From NCBI GenBank assembly GCA_034440575.1, contig JAOTOL010001338.1, positions 434,001-498,000 of the forward strand: 64,000 nucleotides of DNA, read 5' to 3'. The notes under the pieces were generated by a model, which ran no database searches, was not told the origin of the DNA, and was given only the letters and a program-made list of their open reading frames with translations. Below are positions 46,620 to 58,794 of this stretch, one piece after another (within the stretch, counting starts at the first letter, position 1; each line of letters starts with the position of its first letter). Source of the DNA: Imbricaverruca yamaguchii. Lineage: Eukaryota; Arthropoda; Thecostraca; Neoverrucidae. A program made the position numbers and the translations under genes.

Positions 46620-47310
46620 GTGCATGCTGGAAGGGGGAAAAGCCTACAAGACGAGATGCGGGGCAGAATGGGCGAGCCCGAATACATGAACAAACCTAGT
46701 GTAGCAGCCAAAACTAGCTGGCCAAGGCCGAACTCGGGGGTTACTCGGAACGGGCAGCCAAAAAAGCATCGACATAGCATGAAACAAGACAAATAATGAA
46801 CACTAAACCTCGAAAATACCTCACACCGCCCGACACTGACCAAAGACGCTTGCGCCAACGCAAATAAAAGATATATTGCTATGCCAAGAAGCAAAAATAA
46901 AACCAACCCAACCAAAACTGGCGAAAAAACAGAAACCCGGCAACCACCAGAACTCAAAAAAAGAAACAACCCCCTGGACACACTACCAGAACTACACCGA
47001 CGCGAACTGAAAAAGCAACAAAAGATAAAATGACCGCTGAACAAGCAAACTATGCCAGAAAGCTAAAAAAGCAAAGACTGGACTTATAACACTCACCAAA
47101 CTACGAACCCACAAAAGCACTAGGACACCACGGAACGAGACGACGCCGCCAAAAACGCAAAAATAGACAAAACTACACAACCACCCTAAGGCCGACGACA
47201 AACGACGAAAACAAAACGGACACAAAACACGTAACAACAAACCGGAACAAAACTAAAAAGGAACACCGAAGAAACAAAAGCGACAAATGCGAGGGCTAAA
47301 GGAAAAGGAG
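46620..47310. other. T-poor, A/C-rich strand-asymmetric segment
   Basis: On the plus strand T is scarce and AAAAC/ACAAA words dominate, unlike the flanks. The minus ORFs (46613-47240) are the corresponding F/S/C/L-rich shadows. A plus-strand fragment reads TAEQANYARKLKKQR, but the frame is broken and no family is recognised. It could be a relic of an A-rich retroelement. Confidence 0.4.
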
Positions 47311-47730
47311 ACGCACCAACACCCGCGTTCTCTTTGTTATTTTGGGGTTATCAGTCCTCTCACATTGCGCCATCGGTCTCATATCAGGTAGCTAACATCA
47401 GTTCTCTCAACCAGTCCTCTCAGCCATTTATCCCCAAAGTCTGGAACCTCTGCTACCCGTGGAACCTCTGCGACCCATGCGACTTCTATCCACCCATGGG
47501 TCCATTGCGACCTCTGGGACCTCTGCGACTTCTGGGACCCTCTGCGACCGATGCGACCTCCGGAACGCTTTGCGACGCCGCAATCATCTGATCTAGAATC
47601 TTCTGCGTCGTCTTGGGTCGCCAAACCATCATCAAATGTTTCGCGAGGGTGTGGGAGTGACGGCCGTTCCCGGAGAAACCTCTGCTCAGCGCCTGATGAC
47701 ACGTTCGACCCCTCCGGCAGGCGGTCTCCA
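47311..47730. other. Unassigned; short GGGACCTCTGCGAC repeats at 47440-47570
   Basis: A cryptic repeat of about 12 bp (ACCTCTGCGACC and variants) without strict period. The first TSD copy of the next SINE is at 47720-47730. Confidence 0.5.
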
Positions 47731-47922
47731 TTGTTTGTTTGTTTGCTTATTGGTTGGTTCACGACACACTTTATGCACATTCACGGCTAATGGCGCCGCC
47801 CACACTGTTTCGCCGGTGGGCCGCGGGATTGGGAAATGTCCTGAGTGGCGCTAGAGTCGAACCCGAGACCTTTGGTACCCATAGCCCGACACCTTAACCA
47901 CTCGGCCATCCCCGCCCCGACG
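47731..47922 (-). mobile_element. tRNA-derived SINE type 1
   Basis: Minus strand, with intact A and B boxes and the AACCAACCAATAAGCAAAC tail. TSD of 11 bp, GGCGGTCTCCA, at 47720-47730 and 47923-47933. Confidence 0.93.
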
Positions 47923-48021
47923 GGCGGTCTCCAGGAAGCCCAGATTGGCCGTGTGGTCACACACAGTTGCGCCCAATACGCCACATGCCCACGTTGCTCA
48001 ACTGGTCGTTCTCCTGGAACG

Positions 48022-48216
48022 TCAGGGCCCGATCCAGGTCCGCCCGTCGTTGAACGAGAGCGAGTCGCCAGTCTCTATGTCGTCAGTCTTAACGTCCATT
48101 TCCAGCCGAATCTTCCCGGCGGATGGCCACTGCTCACGAACTACAAATTGGCGGCAGGTATTTGCACCCCATATGACACCGGCAATGTCGGGATTTCCTA
48201 CGCATCTGTAGCCCAA
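48022..48216 (-). CDS. Unassigned exon-like ORF
   Basis: A 64-residue minus-strand frame of normal composition (contains IAGVIWGANTCRQF and IETGDSLSFNDG). Just upstream on that strand a second GAGACTGGCAACTCGCTCTC block echoes the one coding ETGDSLS, so this may be a duplicated exon. Pyrimidine-poor DNA before it gives no good splice acceptor. I do not recognise the family and it may be chance. Confidence 0.2.
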   Translation of the reverse strand: MGYRCVGNPDIAGVIWGANTCRQFVVREQWPSAGKIRLEMDVKTDDIETGDSLSFNDGRTWIGP

Positions 48217-48464
48217 GACGAGAGCGAGTTGCCAGTCTCGGTCTCGGTCGAGACGTCACACTCAGACCCGACCAGCTCTGACCTGAACGCACTCGGAGGA
48301 TGACATTCCCCGGAGGCGGCGAGCTGACCCGCCCAGACGAGCCCCTCAATACCGCCCGGAGTCTCCCACCACCAGTTTGGGAGCCGCAGCCGAGGGTGGG
48401 CGCTCCTCAGCCTGTGATCGCCACGGGGAGTCGGTGGGCTGTTAGCCGACTACGACCGCCACCC
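48217..48464. other. No gene recognised
   Basis: Contains the second, shorter copy of the GCGAGTTGCCAGTCTC block; otherwise unassigned. Confidence 0.3.
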
Positions 48465-48800
48465 GACTGGCAGGTGTGGCCTGGATCTCCCGCCACCCGA
48501 CTGGCAGGTGTGGCCTGGATCTCCCGCCACCCGACTGGCAGGTGTGGCCTGGATGTCCCGCCACCCGACTGGAAGGTGTGGCCTGGATCTCCCGCCACCC
48601 GACTGGCAGGTGTGGCCTGGATCTCCCGCCACCCGACTGGCAGGTGTGGCCTGGATCTCCCGCCACCCGACTGGCAGGTGTGACCTGGATCTTCCGCCAC
48701 CCGACTGGCAGGTGTGACCTGGATTCCGCCACCTCGACTGGCAGGTGTGGCCACCCGACTGCAGGTGTGCATTTCCGCCACCCGACTGGCAGGTGTGACC
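48465..48800. repeat. 34-bp minisatellite
   Basis: About ten units of CCACCCGACTGGCAGGTGTG followed by GCCTGGATCTCCCG. The last three are shortened and changed. Confidence 0.95.
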
Positions 48801-49774
48801 TGGATCTCGGAAACGGCACGCTGCAGCATTGCACCCAAAGCGGCTGCAATTATCATACATTTACTTTATTTATGGCCTATTATTCGCGAACATGGCGCTG
48901 AAATAATCCACTGCAGCACCATGTGATAGTAAGTTATTGGGTTCTTGCAGTTTCACTCAAAACAAATATATTTCATGCCTGAAGACACATCACTTGCCAA
49001 CGCAGTGCATTGTGCAGGTATATTCAAAATGAGCACTAATGGCGGATGGACAGGCACGTTCTCCGCTGCTAAAATTCTACTGCGGGCAACTCAATTTATG
49101 CGTTGCCATAAATCAATAACATCACTTGCACCATTCATGAATACTAAGTTTCTTATCCTCGTATGCCCGAGAGAATACACAGGCTGTTGTTCTTGCTGTC
49201 GAAACCTCAGTCACGGCATAGCCGGGCGGGTTTTCCCCTGTAGTGATGCCGGAGCAATGTGCGTCCAAGCTTGACTATGATGCAACGAAAGCTATGACTG
49301 CGGGGCAACTGCCCAGTCTTAACTAGGACAAAACTGAAGCTATCACTGCGGTGGAAACTACCGAAGCAGTTGGTGTGCAATCCAAGGCCATGAGACGACG
49401 GAGATGTGACATCTTCTGTCCTTCCTCCTGTGTTTTTGCGATTATGTACATGTTTTATTTTTGGAAGATCTTTTTATCATATATATGAACTTACTTTTAA
49501 GCTGGTATTTCAGGGCTGATCTGACCTTTGTCGACCTGCATAACGTCACCTATGTGGCCTACAACTATACTAATGCCCAAATCGAATGCAGAACTTAGCA
49601 TTACCGCCAACGCAAATGTGTAATGGAGTTTCAGTGGGTGTGGTTGGCCTTTGTTGCTGGGTCGCGTGATTGTTTTCCTGTAATTTCCTCACTGGTACTG
49701 CATGGCATAACCGAACTGATGTTCAGCTTTTCTTGTAATTATTATATGAACATCACTTCTGAGATTACATTTAA
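48801..49774. other. No gene recognised
   Basis: AT-rich with short ORFs lacking domains. Confidence 0.4.
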
Positions 49775-50582
49775 CTCGTCCCGTCTCGGGGGATCTTCAA
49801 CCGCCCCCCTCAGGTTTTTCGCGGATAGTGAACGGACGGCGCGCGGCAGCGCGCCGAAATTTGGCATACGTTTTCCCACATCAATTTGGCATGCTGTTTC
49901 AAAATTTTGAAGTCAGGTCATCTAGGGCCAACGACTTAGTCAAGGTCAAGTGAGGTCACATAAAAAAGTTCAACTAGTCGTCACGCTTTAATGGATGCAG
50001 ATATTTTAATGAAACTTCCAGCGTTTACTTATCTTTAGGGATGCACTAAAACGTACGAGAGGAATTTTCAATTTTTCTTCTTCACTTTTTGACTACATAT
50101 AAATTTTCCATATTTGCCTAATGGAGTTCAAATCGAAGATGCTGGATAAAATAAGCATCTTTTATTCGGGAAAGTTTACTTCCAACAACGTTCCTCGGTC
50201 TGCTCTATCCATTAGAACAGGAAAATAAAAAAACTTAAAAACTGAAAATTTTGAAATTTCACCCCCAAAAAATTGGTGGGGCCAATTTTTGTATGGCACT
50301 GGTCGATTTCGCTGTCCTTTTCTGATTTCAAATAATTATTGTTTTAAACATCCCCCCAAATGAACTCCCCAGAACCAAAAACATAATATAAGTCGTGAAG
50401 GTCGTGAAAATCTAGCCACATAGTGGCGTCACTTTTGGGAGGAAATTGTTTTTGGGGTGGGTCCGGACCCTACCCGTCGAGCGCTTTCCGATCACACCTC
50501 TTTCGTTTTCGTGCGGCTCTTAGTTTGGACTTTAGAGGGGGTTACTATCCGCAACCCCCCCCTCCCAAGACGGGGTGTGAGG
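49775..50582 (+). mobile_element. Dispersed repeat copy E
   Basis: TTAA precedes it at 49771-49774. The left end CTCGTCCCGTCTCGGGGG and the inverted right end CTCACACCCCGTCTTGGG are similar, and G-run/C-run hairpins lie just inside. Copy F at 5948-6778 is its inverted relative. No TTAA survives on the right. Non-coding. Confidence 0.6.
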
Positions 50583-50599
50583 ATCTGACCGGAGAAACT

Positions 50600-51148
50600 T
50601 ACAGATCAATTTACTTATAATCCTATTGATCTTACAGATCAATAGGAGTATCTCCTATTGATCTTACAGATCAATAGGAGGATCATCCAGGCTATCACAC
50701 TCCCTCGGACTACTCAAATAGCGATAGAAAATAGTAATACTCGAACAGAAATGAAAAATGTACTCAACCCAATAGATTTCGTGACATCCAGATAGATGTA
50801 ATGTGGGAAGCAATACATTTTTTTTATGTGGTCCGAATTCATGCTGGGTGGCTTTATGAGCCAGGGTCCTATTGTTAAGCAGTGCTTGTTGCGTGAACCC
50901 TGGCCCCACCACCCAATCCATGAATTCCAACTGAACGAGATAAAAAATCGACCGAGAATTTAACGTGCCGCCAATGCGCTGACACGGCCGCCCCGGAAAC
51001 TAGTCCCCAGCCTTGTCGGGCCAGCTGCCAACTGACCCGTCCATTCGGGGATTAAATGCGAGCGCGCGAAGCGACCCGAACCCCGTCTTGCCAGGACGGC
51101 GGAAACCAGTGCAGGCCGGCACTCTAACCTACTGAGATAGCGGGGAGG
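50600..51148 (-). mobile_element. tRNA-derived SINE type 3 (long)
   Basis: On the minus strand the sequence starts with GCTATCTCAGTAGGTTAGAG (A-box-like) and has GGGGTTCGGGTCGC (B-box-like) about 45 bp later. A ~400-bp body follows and the end is the ATTGATCT/AGATCAAT tail. No clear TSD. Only one copy is in the window, so its identity rests on the two promoter boxes. Confidence 0.55.
50621..50679. repeat. Two tandem perfect 12-bp hairpins
   Basis: Each has arms TCCTATTGATCT and AGATCAATAGGA with a TAC loop (50621-50647 and 50653-50679), 32 bp apart. They sit at the SINE-like element's 3' end. Confidence 0.9.
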
Positions 51149-52642
51149 CATAATGTTAAAGGCGGTGTGTAAATGGCGTAAATAAAACAATGAATCACAG
51201 TTTTAAATCGCATATCTCTTCAACTGCCGTCCAACGTCAGACGCAATAGTAATGTGGACATCTCTCGTTAAGGTAAGATAACCGGTAGGTTCCTGATGTA
51301 TTTCAAGAATTCTGAAAGATGCGTCAGCGTCAAGCGCGCCCGGATGCTCACTAGTGCGTGCACAGGAATATAGCTACACTTTATGAGACGCTGTGTCCAT
51401 AAAATATGACGCGAAATGCATGTATTACAGTTGGTTTGCCTTCAGACGTCAATTTAATTGCCACTTACACTGATATATCGCACACATTGCTACCTTGCGG
51501 CTAGCCTTCTGGAACAATATTCCGACATTCGTGCACCATATACGAAGGGCTGCTGGCGGCTCCTCCCGCGGCTTACCGCCGACGGCCCGCCATTGCTGGC
51601 AATCGAGCCCGGCACCATTCCCTGAACGTTAATGGGCTCCATTGCCAAAGTTGCATGCAGATTTTCATATTTGAAACGATAGGCCTGGTATGATTTCCGT
51701 CACATGGTGGTGGAAATCATGCTGTCATGATTTCCACCACCATTGGAGCTGAGGTCGACGGGCTCCCTCGATATTTTATAATCTTACGCTCATGGGCGTC
51801 GAATGGAAAGAAATCACATACAACCATGAATTTCCACGATACAATTTTGGCGCCCATGTTGCTTCGTATTTATAAAAGCTGGAGCGTTCGTTTTTTCGTG
51901 ATGTCTCTCGGCGACTTTACGGGTCCTCTGCACAGCATATGCAGATGTTTGAGACGTATTGAACCATGTCAAAATATCAATAATCCCTGAAAGCTTTATA
52001 TCTAAATGTGAAAAAATAACATGGTTAAAAACTTATAAAAATGGTCGAGTATGGCATCTGTAACAAAGTTGGTTTTCGGGGCATCTGAATCCTCTAAATT
52101 CATCCCCCTACCCACTCCATTCCGGTCCTGACAAGTTTGCGGCACGTACCCTGCGTCCCTCCATCGCATACCTATCGGCCGATGCCCAGACGAGGTCGGC
52201 CAGTGGACATTGCCCGCCCTGGCTTCCGGCCACAGCCACTGGCCGTCCCGGTCACAGCCAAGGTGACCCCAGTACCCCGGCGCGCACCGCCGTCGTCATC
52301 AGATGGTGAATGCCATGTGAAGTGACGTGACGTCAGTGGGTGATGCAGGAGCCCTATGGACAGGCGTGTCAATGATGTCTATACCAGCTGTCAGTGGGCT
52401 GTGGCGAATTGCACGTCGTAAGTCGCTAGAGTGTCAGGCGCTGTGTCGCCAGACAGAGGCTACAGTGCCGCCCCTCTGCCAGTCAGTTGTTGTTAAGCAA
52501 CGTCCTGTGAAATGCTGACAGCTCACTGTCCGACCCCGATACCGCGCGAGCCTCACAAAGGCCAGTCTTTGGATGCCATCAGAGGCGGCTCTGATATCTG
52601 ACTCTGAGCTGACGTGTATCAGATGGACAGCGCGAGCCATTG
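51149..52642. other. No gene recognised; perfect 18-bp hairpin at 51704-51743
   Basis: Arms ATGGTGGTGGAAATCATG and its complement, separated by CTGT. No other feature supported. Confidence 0.5.
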
Positions 52643-52644
52643 TT

Positions 52645-52709
<65 letters not shown>

Positions 52710-52710
52710 C
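52643..52710. repeat. (TA)n microsatellite
   Basis: About 33 TA units with one phase break near 52680. Confidence 0.97.
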
Positions 52711-53524
52711 GGGGCTGTAAAGTGTGCACCGCTGTGGAATTTGGGAGCGTCAGCCGCTGGGACAGATTTAATATTCATGCTGCGAGAGTGGCGCGCCAGC
52801 GGCGTTCGCGGCTGAGAAGCGCCAATCGTGGCGCATAACATCGTTTCAAGCAATAGCCCTGAGCTCAAACGGCGGAGACAAGTGCGACAGCGCGTCTTTA
52901 AGCCGCGGTATCACCCGAGGCAGTTGCTCATAGCCGGTCTCTAATAGAATGAAGACCGCAACTGCAACTTCAGAGTCATCAGCATATTTAAAGAGGTCTA
53001 CGTCATCCACATCAATGCACATCTCATTCGATTATATAACTGAAAACCTATATGACTGCTTTTCATGGTGCAAGCTCTCTTTCCCGGTGTTTAAGGGGTT
53101 GGTCAGCCCAGGCCCCACTCTTTATTATCTTGTACGCCCTTGTTTATACAACTACGCCTTGTTGGTAAAACTACGCCCTTGTTTATAGGTTTTCGGCATG
53201 GTTAGCCTAACAGGGTTACTACAGGCTAGAGTTACCATTACTCTGATACCATGGAAAAATCGGATAACTGTTGAGCACCACGTTGAAGACCATCGCATTC
53301 CCTGATATATTCCCAAGAATACTCCTAAAACGAGCGTTCTAGACGCACTTCTACAAACTTCCTCTGCAACAGTAGGAGCCTCGCTACCTGTGACCCTGTC
53401 CATCGGGTATTTGGCACATCTGACTTGGAGGAGAGCTAACGTCGTCGTTGGTTTGCGTTGTCCAACAGCTTATTAACACCACTGAGACAGATCACTGGTT
53501 GGTGCAAAGTCACAGTTGCATCTC
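52711..53524. other. No gene recognised
   Basis: A small duplication of TACGCCCTTGTTTATA at 53132 and 53173. Confidence 0.5.
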
Positions 53525-54912
53525 GGGTTACAGTCTGGTATTGGGCCTGACAGTTGTATATAGTGTGACAGTCTGGTACTGGGCCTGACAGTTGTATATA
53601 GTGTGACAGTCTGGTACTGGGCCTGACAGTTGTATATAGGGTGACAATCTGGTACTGGGCCTGACAGCTGTATATAGGGTGACAGTCTGGTGTTGGGTCT
53701 GACAGTTGTATATAATGCTACAGCGTGGTTTTAGGCCTGACAGCTGTATATAGGGTGACAGTCTGGTACTTGGCCTGACAGTTATATATAGTGCGACAGT
53801 CTGGTGCTGGGCCTGACAGCTGTATATAGGGTGACAGTCTGGTACTGGGCCTGACAGTTGCATCTCGGGTTACAGTCTGGTATTGGGCCTGACAGTTGTA
53901 TATAGGGTGACAGTCTGGTACGGGGCCTGACAGTTGTATATAGGGTGACAGTCTGGTACTGGGCCTGACAGTTGTATATTGGGTGACAGTCTGGTACTGG
54001 GCCTGACAGTTGTATATAGGGTGACAGTCTGGTATTGGGCCTGACAGTTGCATATAGTGATACAGCGTGGTTTTGGGCCTGGCAGCTGTATATAGGGTGA
54101 CAGTCTGGTACTTGGCCTGACAGTTGTATATTGGGTGACAGTCTGGTACTGGGCCTGACAGCTGTATATAGGGTGACAGTCTGGTACTGGGCCTGACAGT
54201 TGTATATAGTGTGACAGTCTGGTATTGGGCCTGATAGTTATATATAGTGTGACAGTCTGGTATTGGGCCTGACAGTTGTATATAGTGCTACAGCGTGGTT
54301 TTGGGCCTGACAGCTGTATATAGGGTGGCAGTTTGATTTTGGGCCTGACAGCTGTATATAGGGTGACAGTCTGGTACTGGGCCTGACAGTTGTATATAGG
54401 GTGACAGTCTGGTGCTGGGCCTGACAGTTGCATATAGGGTGGCAGTATTGTACTGGGCCTGACAGCTGTATATAGGGTGACAGTCTGGTACTGGGCCTGA
54501 CAGTTGTATATAGTGCTACAGCGTGGTTTTGGGCCTGACAGTTGTATATAGGGTGGCAGTTTGGTTAAGTTGTATATATGAAGTTGGTATGGGAGTGAGT
54601 TGGGTGGTTTTGGGCCTGACAGTTGTATATAGGGTGACAGTCTGGTACTGGGCCTGACAGTTGTATATAGGGTGACAGTCTGGTACTGGGCCTGACAGTT
54701 GTATATAGGGTGACAGTCTGGTATTGGGCCTGACAGTTGTATATAGTGCTACAGCGTGGTTTTTGGCCTGACAGCTGTATATAGGGTGACAATCTGGTAC
54801 TGTGCCTGACAGTTGTATATAGGGTGACAGTCTGATACTGTTTTTGTCAGTCGTATGTCAGGTGACAGCCTGTAACTGCGCTTGACAGTCTGGTACTGGG
54901 CCTGACAGTCGG
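53525..54912. repeat. 39-bp minisatellite
   Basis: About 35 units of GCCTGACAGTTGTATATAGG followed by GTGACAGTCTGGTACTGG plus G. A second unit type (GTGCTACAGCGTGGTTTTGG) recurs at intervals (53715, 54058, 54290, 54511, 54750), giving a higher-order pattern. Open minus-strand frames are artefacts. Confidence 0.96.
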
Positions 54913-55224
54913 GTGACAGTCTGGTGCTGTGCCCGACAGCTTTATGCAGCTGACAGCACACTCGAAAGTCGAGCTCGTCGGTCTCCGGGATCTTCCTCTG
55001 TCGTCAAAGCTTGTTGTCGCAGGGTGTCGCAGTCGTGTCCGAGCCATTTAACTACGCTGGCAACAACACAAAGCCCACACAAATCCTCTCCCGAGCGGAG
55101 GATCCCATACGCGAATGCGTGAGTGTTGGGGACGATGTCGGCGGTGTAGAGTGAGGAACAAGTGTTATTCTTCAAAAACCTGGTGCCATTTGGACGCCGT
55201 GTAAACATTTCCAAGTACAGCGTA
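54913..55224. other. No gene recognised
   Basis: Nothing assignable. Confidence 0.4.
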
Positions 55225-55300
55225 CCCAGATAATCTAGACATTGCGTGAGACGAAATGTACGACCCTAATATACCAGGGGGGGGAGTTTAAAAAAAAAAG
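55225..55300 (+). repeat. Dispersed repeat shared with the foldback at 61.2 kb
   Basis: GACATTGCGTGAGACGAAAT followed by GTACGACCCTAATATACCAG is found inverted at 61257-61312. Confidence 0.85.
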
Positions 55301-56403
55301 AGGGAAAAATTATATAATGTTTCGGCGGCAATTTTGTTTATTTCACTTTTTGGTTGCTTGGCGACAAATAGTTCGGGGAGTCCGCTGGAACATGAACCTT
55401 CACTCTCATTTCTTGGCTGCTCAAGAAACACCTTCGTTGTTCGCTTTCATGCTTGACATGGAGAATCGTACTCGCCGTGAAAATGTACATATACGTACGG
55501 CACCGGATCGATTTTAGACTTCTCCAAGGATTATTATCCCACTCACCATAGCTTGCATTGAATCTTTAAGCAATGGAAAACGTCGAAATAAAATCCCGCG
55601 AGATATATTTGGACTGCTAACATTCTGTTGCGAAGTAATGACCTACGATCCACAGGCATTAATATTAGTATGCAAAACAAGAAGATAAACTAGACCGTTT
55701 CCAAACTTGAACAGGCCTACTTCACTGGTCCAATCTGATCCATCAGGCATCACGGAGCTGATTTCTTACCTTCAGTAACATCTACAATGTGTGCTTAGCA
55801 GTCTGTAACAGACATGCAAGCGTATAATTGGGAGCGGCATAGTGACGCTGACGATTCAACAGTTCACAGCACCTTTCTCAAACGTAGGTATTATTAGAGG
55901 TGCGACATAAAATTCAAACACGTGTGAGCAAAGAGTGTACACCTGCAATCGATTGATTAGGACAAAATATGTTCCAATCAAACAAAGAGTTATGATTTTT
56001 CCTGGAACCCATCAGTAGCGCTCAATTTTTGTTTTTCCAGCCAATCACAATGGAGTATTTTGTCAATATTTGTAGATTGTGCCCTAGATGAGCTAGAGCC
56101 GCGAAACAAAAACGACCGTATTGCTCGTTATAAGAGAAAACGAATGGTACCCGGTTTTACAGTTTTCGGTCAACCAGTGACCTTCCAGGTCAGGCCAATG
56201 ACCCGAAATTGGCGAATATCGCGAAACGTTTTGTTTGGGAGGGCCACATCACAAAACGTTTTACAGTTAGAGACACCGGAAAATAAGAACAGGACTCATT
56301 GAAGCCCTGCGAATCTGATGATGCCCTTCGTCGTCACTCCTTGTCACTTACACAGGTCAGGTCCAGTAAAAACTCGTGACCGGCCGTAACGGCATAGCAT
56401 ATA
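55301..56403. other. No gene recognised
   Basis: AT-rich; a CCAGGTCAGGCC/TGACC-rich patch at 56160-56215 resembles the interiors of the TTAA elements. Confidence 0.4.
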
Positions 56404-56614
56404 GAGCCCACTGGCCATCATGAAATGAACCTGAATTAGTCGGAATGGTGTATGAAATATTAAATGTGTTTAAAAAATATTGAAAAACATTGATTTTTTT
56501 TTTCAATACTGAAAAATATTGAATAATATTGAATTAAATAATATTGAAATATATTTAATATTTCATACACCATTACGACTAATTCAGGCTCATTTCATGA
56601 TGGCCAGGGGGCTC
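56404..56614. mobile_element. MITE with ~60-bp inverted repeats and TA target sites
   Basis: Left GAGCCC..GGCCATCATGAAATG, CTGAATTAGTCG and GGTGTATGAAATATTAAAT match the inverted right end with only a few mismatches over about 60 bp. TA lies directly outside both ends (56402-56403 and 56615-56616), as for Tc1/mariner-mobilised MITEs. The centre is (A)nTATTG repeats. No ORF. Confidence 0.85.
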
Positions 56615-56618
56615 TATC

Positions 56619-57290
56619 GTATTCGTATATAACAACGAGCAGTTCCCTTGCTATGCTCGATGCTCTCTCTCCCCTGATCGGGAGACCGCCCGGTCGGATG
56701 AGCCAAACCAGTCACACATTAGCGCGGAAATCGGTATCTCGGTATGATTATGCATTGCTGCATTACCATCACATTGACATAGATATGTTTGTCCAACTGA
56801 AACCACTGACAGGTTTCTGGAATTTCGGAACACTTCCCAGCATCCAAAGTTCGGAAATTTCCGATGGGGTGTTCGATGACATGGGCCTGGACATCTTTTC
56901 CAATGAGACCGTGAAAAGAAAATTACCGTTAGTTTCCCCTTCAGCATGTATAAAAACATCGCGAAAATGGAGCTGATTAGAATGAATTCCACCGATCGAG
57001 TGCTGCGTCGTTTTATTTAGGCTCACTTCAATAACCCTGCTTACACCCACTTTGCGGCCGGTATTTAATGCCGTACCATTAAATCGATTAGATGACGAAT
57101 ATATTATGGATTCTAACCCGTATTCGTATATAACAACGAGCAGTTCCCTTGCTATGCTCGACGCTCTCTCTCCCCTGATCGGGAGCCCGCCCGGTCGGAT
57201 GAGCCAAACCAGTCACACATTCGCGCGGAAATTGGTATCTCGGTATGATTATGCATTGCTGCATTACCATCTACATTGGACATGGATATT
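56619..57290 (+). repeat. ~170-bp direct repeat pair
   Basis: 56619-56790 recurs at 57120-57289, offset 501 bp, beginning TATTCGTATATAACAACGAG and including CTCTCTCTCCCCTGATCGGG. A handful of substitutions separate them. Confidence 0.88.
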
Positions 57291-58794
57291 GACTTGCCAC
57301 CGGCAGGGATGTCAGAGTCGGAACCACTCGGTATCTGATGAGACATAAATACATGAAAGATCAGTGCACCTATAAGCCACATGTGCCCTTATTGGCTGCA
57401 CTCTGGACACTGAATCAGTTTCCCACCAAATCCGTCGATCAGCCGTTCCTGGAACGCCGAAAAGCAAGCTCTCTATTCTTATAATGATTGTGTATGTTGT
57501 TTTTAAAGATGTTCAATGTGCTGAACCACTCAGTATCTCTACTGCACCGTCCTACACTGTTTCCGTTGCGGTGGTTGCTGGTGCCGTTGCGGTGGTTGAC
57601 GATGCCGTTGCGGTCGTTGCCGATGCCGTTGCGGTCGTTGCTGATGCCGTTGCGGTGGTGGGTGTGGAGCGATCACGGTTCGCCACAGTCGCAACCAACG
57701 CACTCCGCCGACGGGTTTGTCTCGCTTGAGGTTGCCTCCCGGCAGCGATATTTCCCGGCCGGACGAATATATATGCAGGCGCCTCTCGTCTTTCTGGTCA
57801 CGTACGAATCGGACTTTTGTTGGCAGGATGCGCCTTTCCCCGCGGGCAGACACGATGCGGCTCGTCCGCTATTCCACCCCGGCAGCATGTAATGTCAGGG
57901 AGTTCGTCCATTTGGGGCCTTTCTTTACGGTCCCGAAACCTGCATCCTTTCTTCTTGTCCGCGACCGTTTCCCATTTAGACAGATGCCTGCGTGTGTTAG
58001 CTGGTCGTTCAATCATCTCCGCTATCTTCCACTCGGTCGATCGGGACATTGGTTCGCGTTCCGCTAGCGCTTTGAACAACGCTTGACTAATCTAATATGG
58101 CAAGGGCAGAATCTTTTGCTCGTAAGCCAATTCCTTGTTAGTGGGCAATGCAACACTGAGCAGAGTTAAAGCTGGTTTAGTCTTCAAGAAAAACGCATAG
58201 ATCTGGCTTTTCAACCGGAGCTGGGATGGTAGCAGATCAGCTGGCTGCGCTGCCAATGTCAAACGTGAACGAGTGAGTTCTTTTCCGAGTAGAAGGCCCT
58301 ATATTCAAAATATATTATCGGGAAAATAATCGATTCAACTCGCGACTCATCCAAAAACCATTGATTTATGAGTCGATTCTCGATTCAACTTGAGTCGAGC
58401 ACCTGTCTGCTGCCCGCACGGCGCCCTTCGACACGAACAGGGTAACGCCGGCACCCTGGCAAAATAAACTCTCTTGCCAACCCTTCCCCAAGAGATGCAC
58501 AACTTATCTTGTGAAGCATTAGGCAGTCAGTTAAATTATATCAAGACCGTCTCAACCATTTCGGAGACGGCTCCTGGTCCCCTGCCCTTCCATCAGCATA
58601 CAACGTTACATACACTGAGATGTACAACTCATTCAACGTAAATGCACACTTGCACCTTAAACTTGGATGCAAAACCCACTCGCTTTTGAGGCGGGGCAAA
58701 TTTACTGTCTGTTTCAGCACGCCTCTACGCAGATTCTCCGCGCCCCTAAGTTCCCCTGCGGCGAGTCAATAGCCGCTAGATAACGTGGCCCGTG
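57291..58794. other. No gene recognised; GTTGCGGT micro-repeat at 57560-57660
   Basis: A short array of GTTGCGGTCGTTGCYGATGCC units gives AVAVVADA-type frames. Other ORFs here lack domains. Confidence 0.5.
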
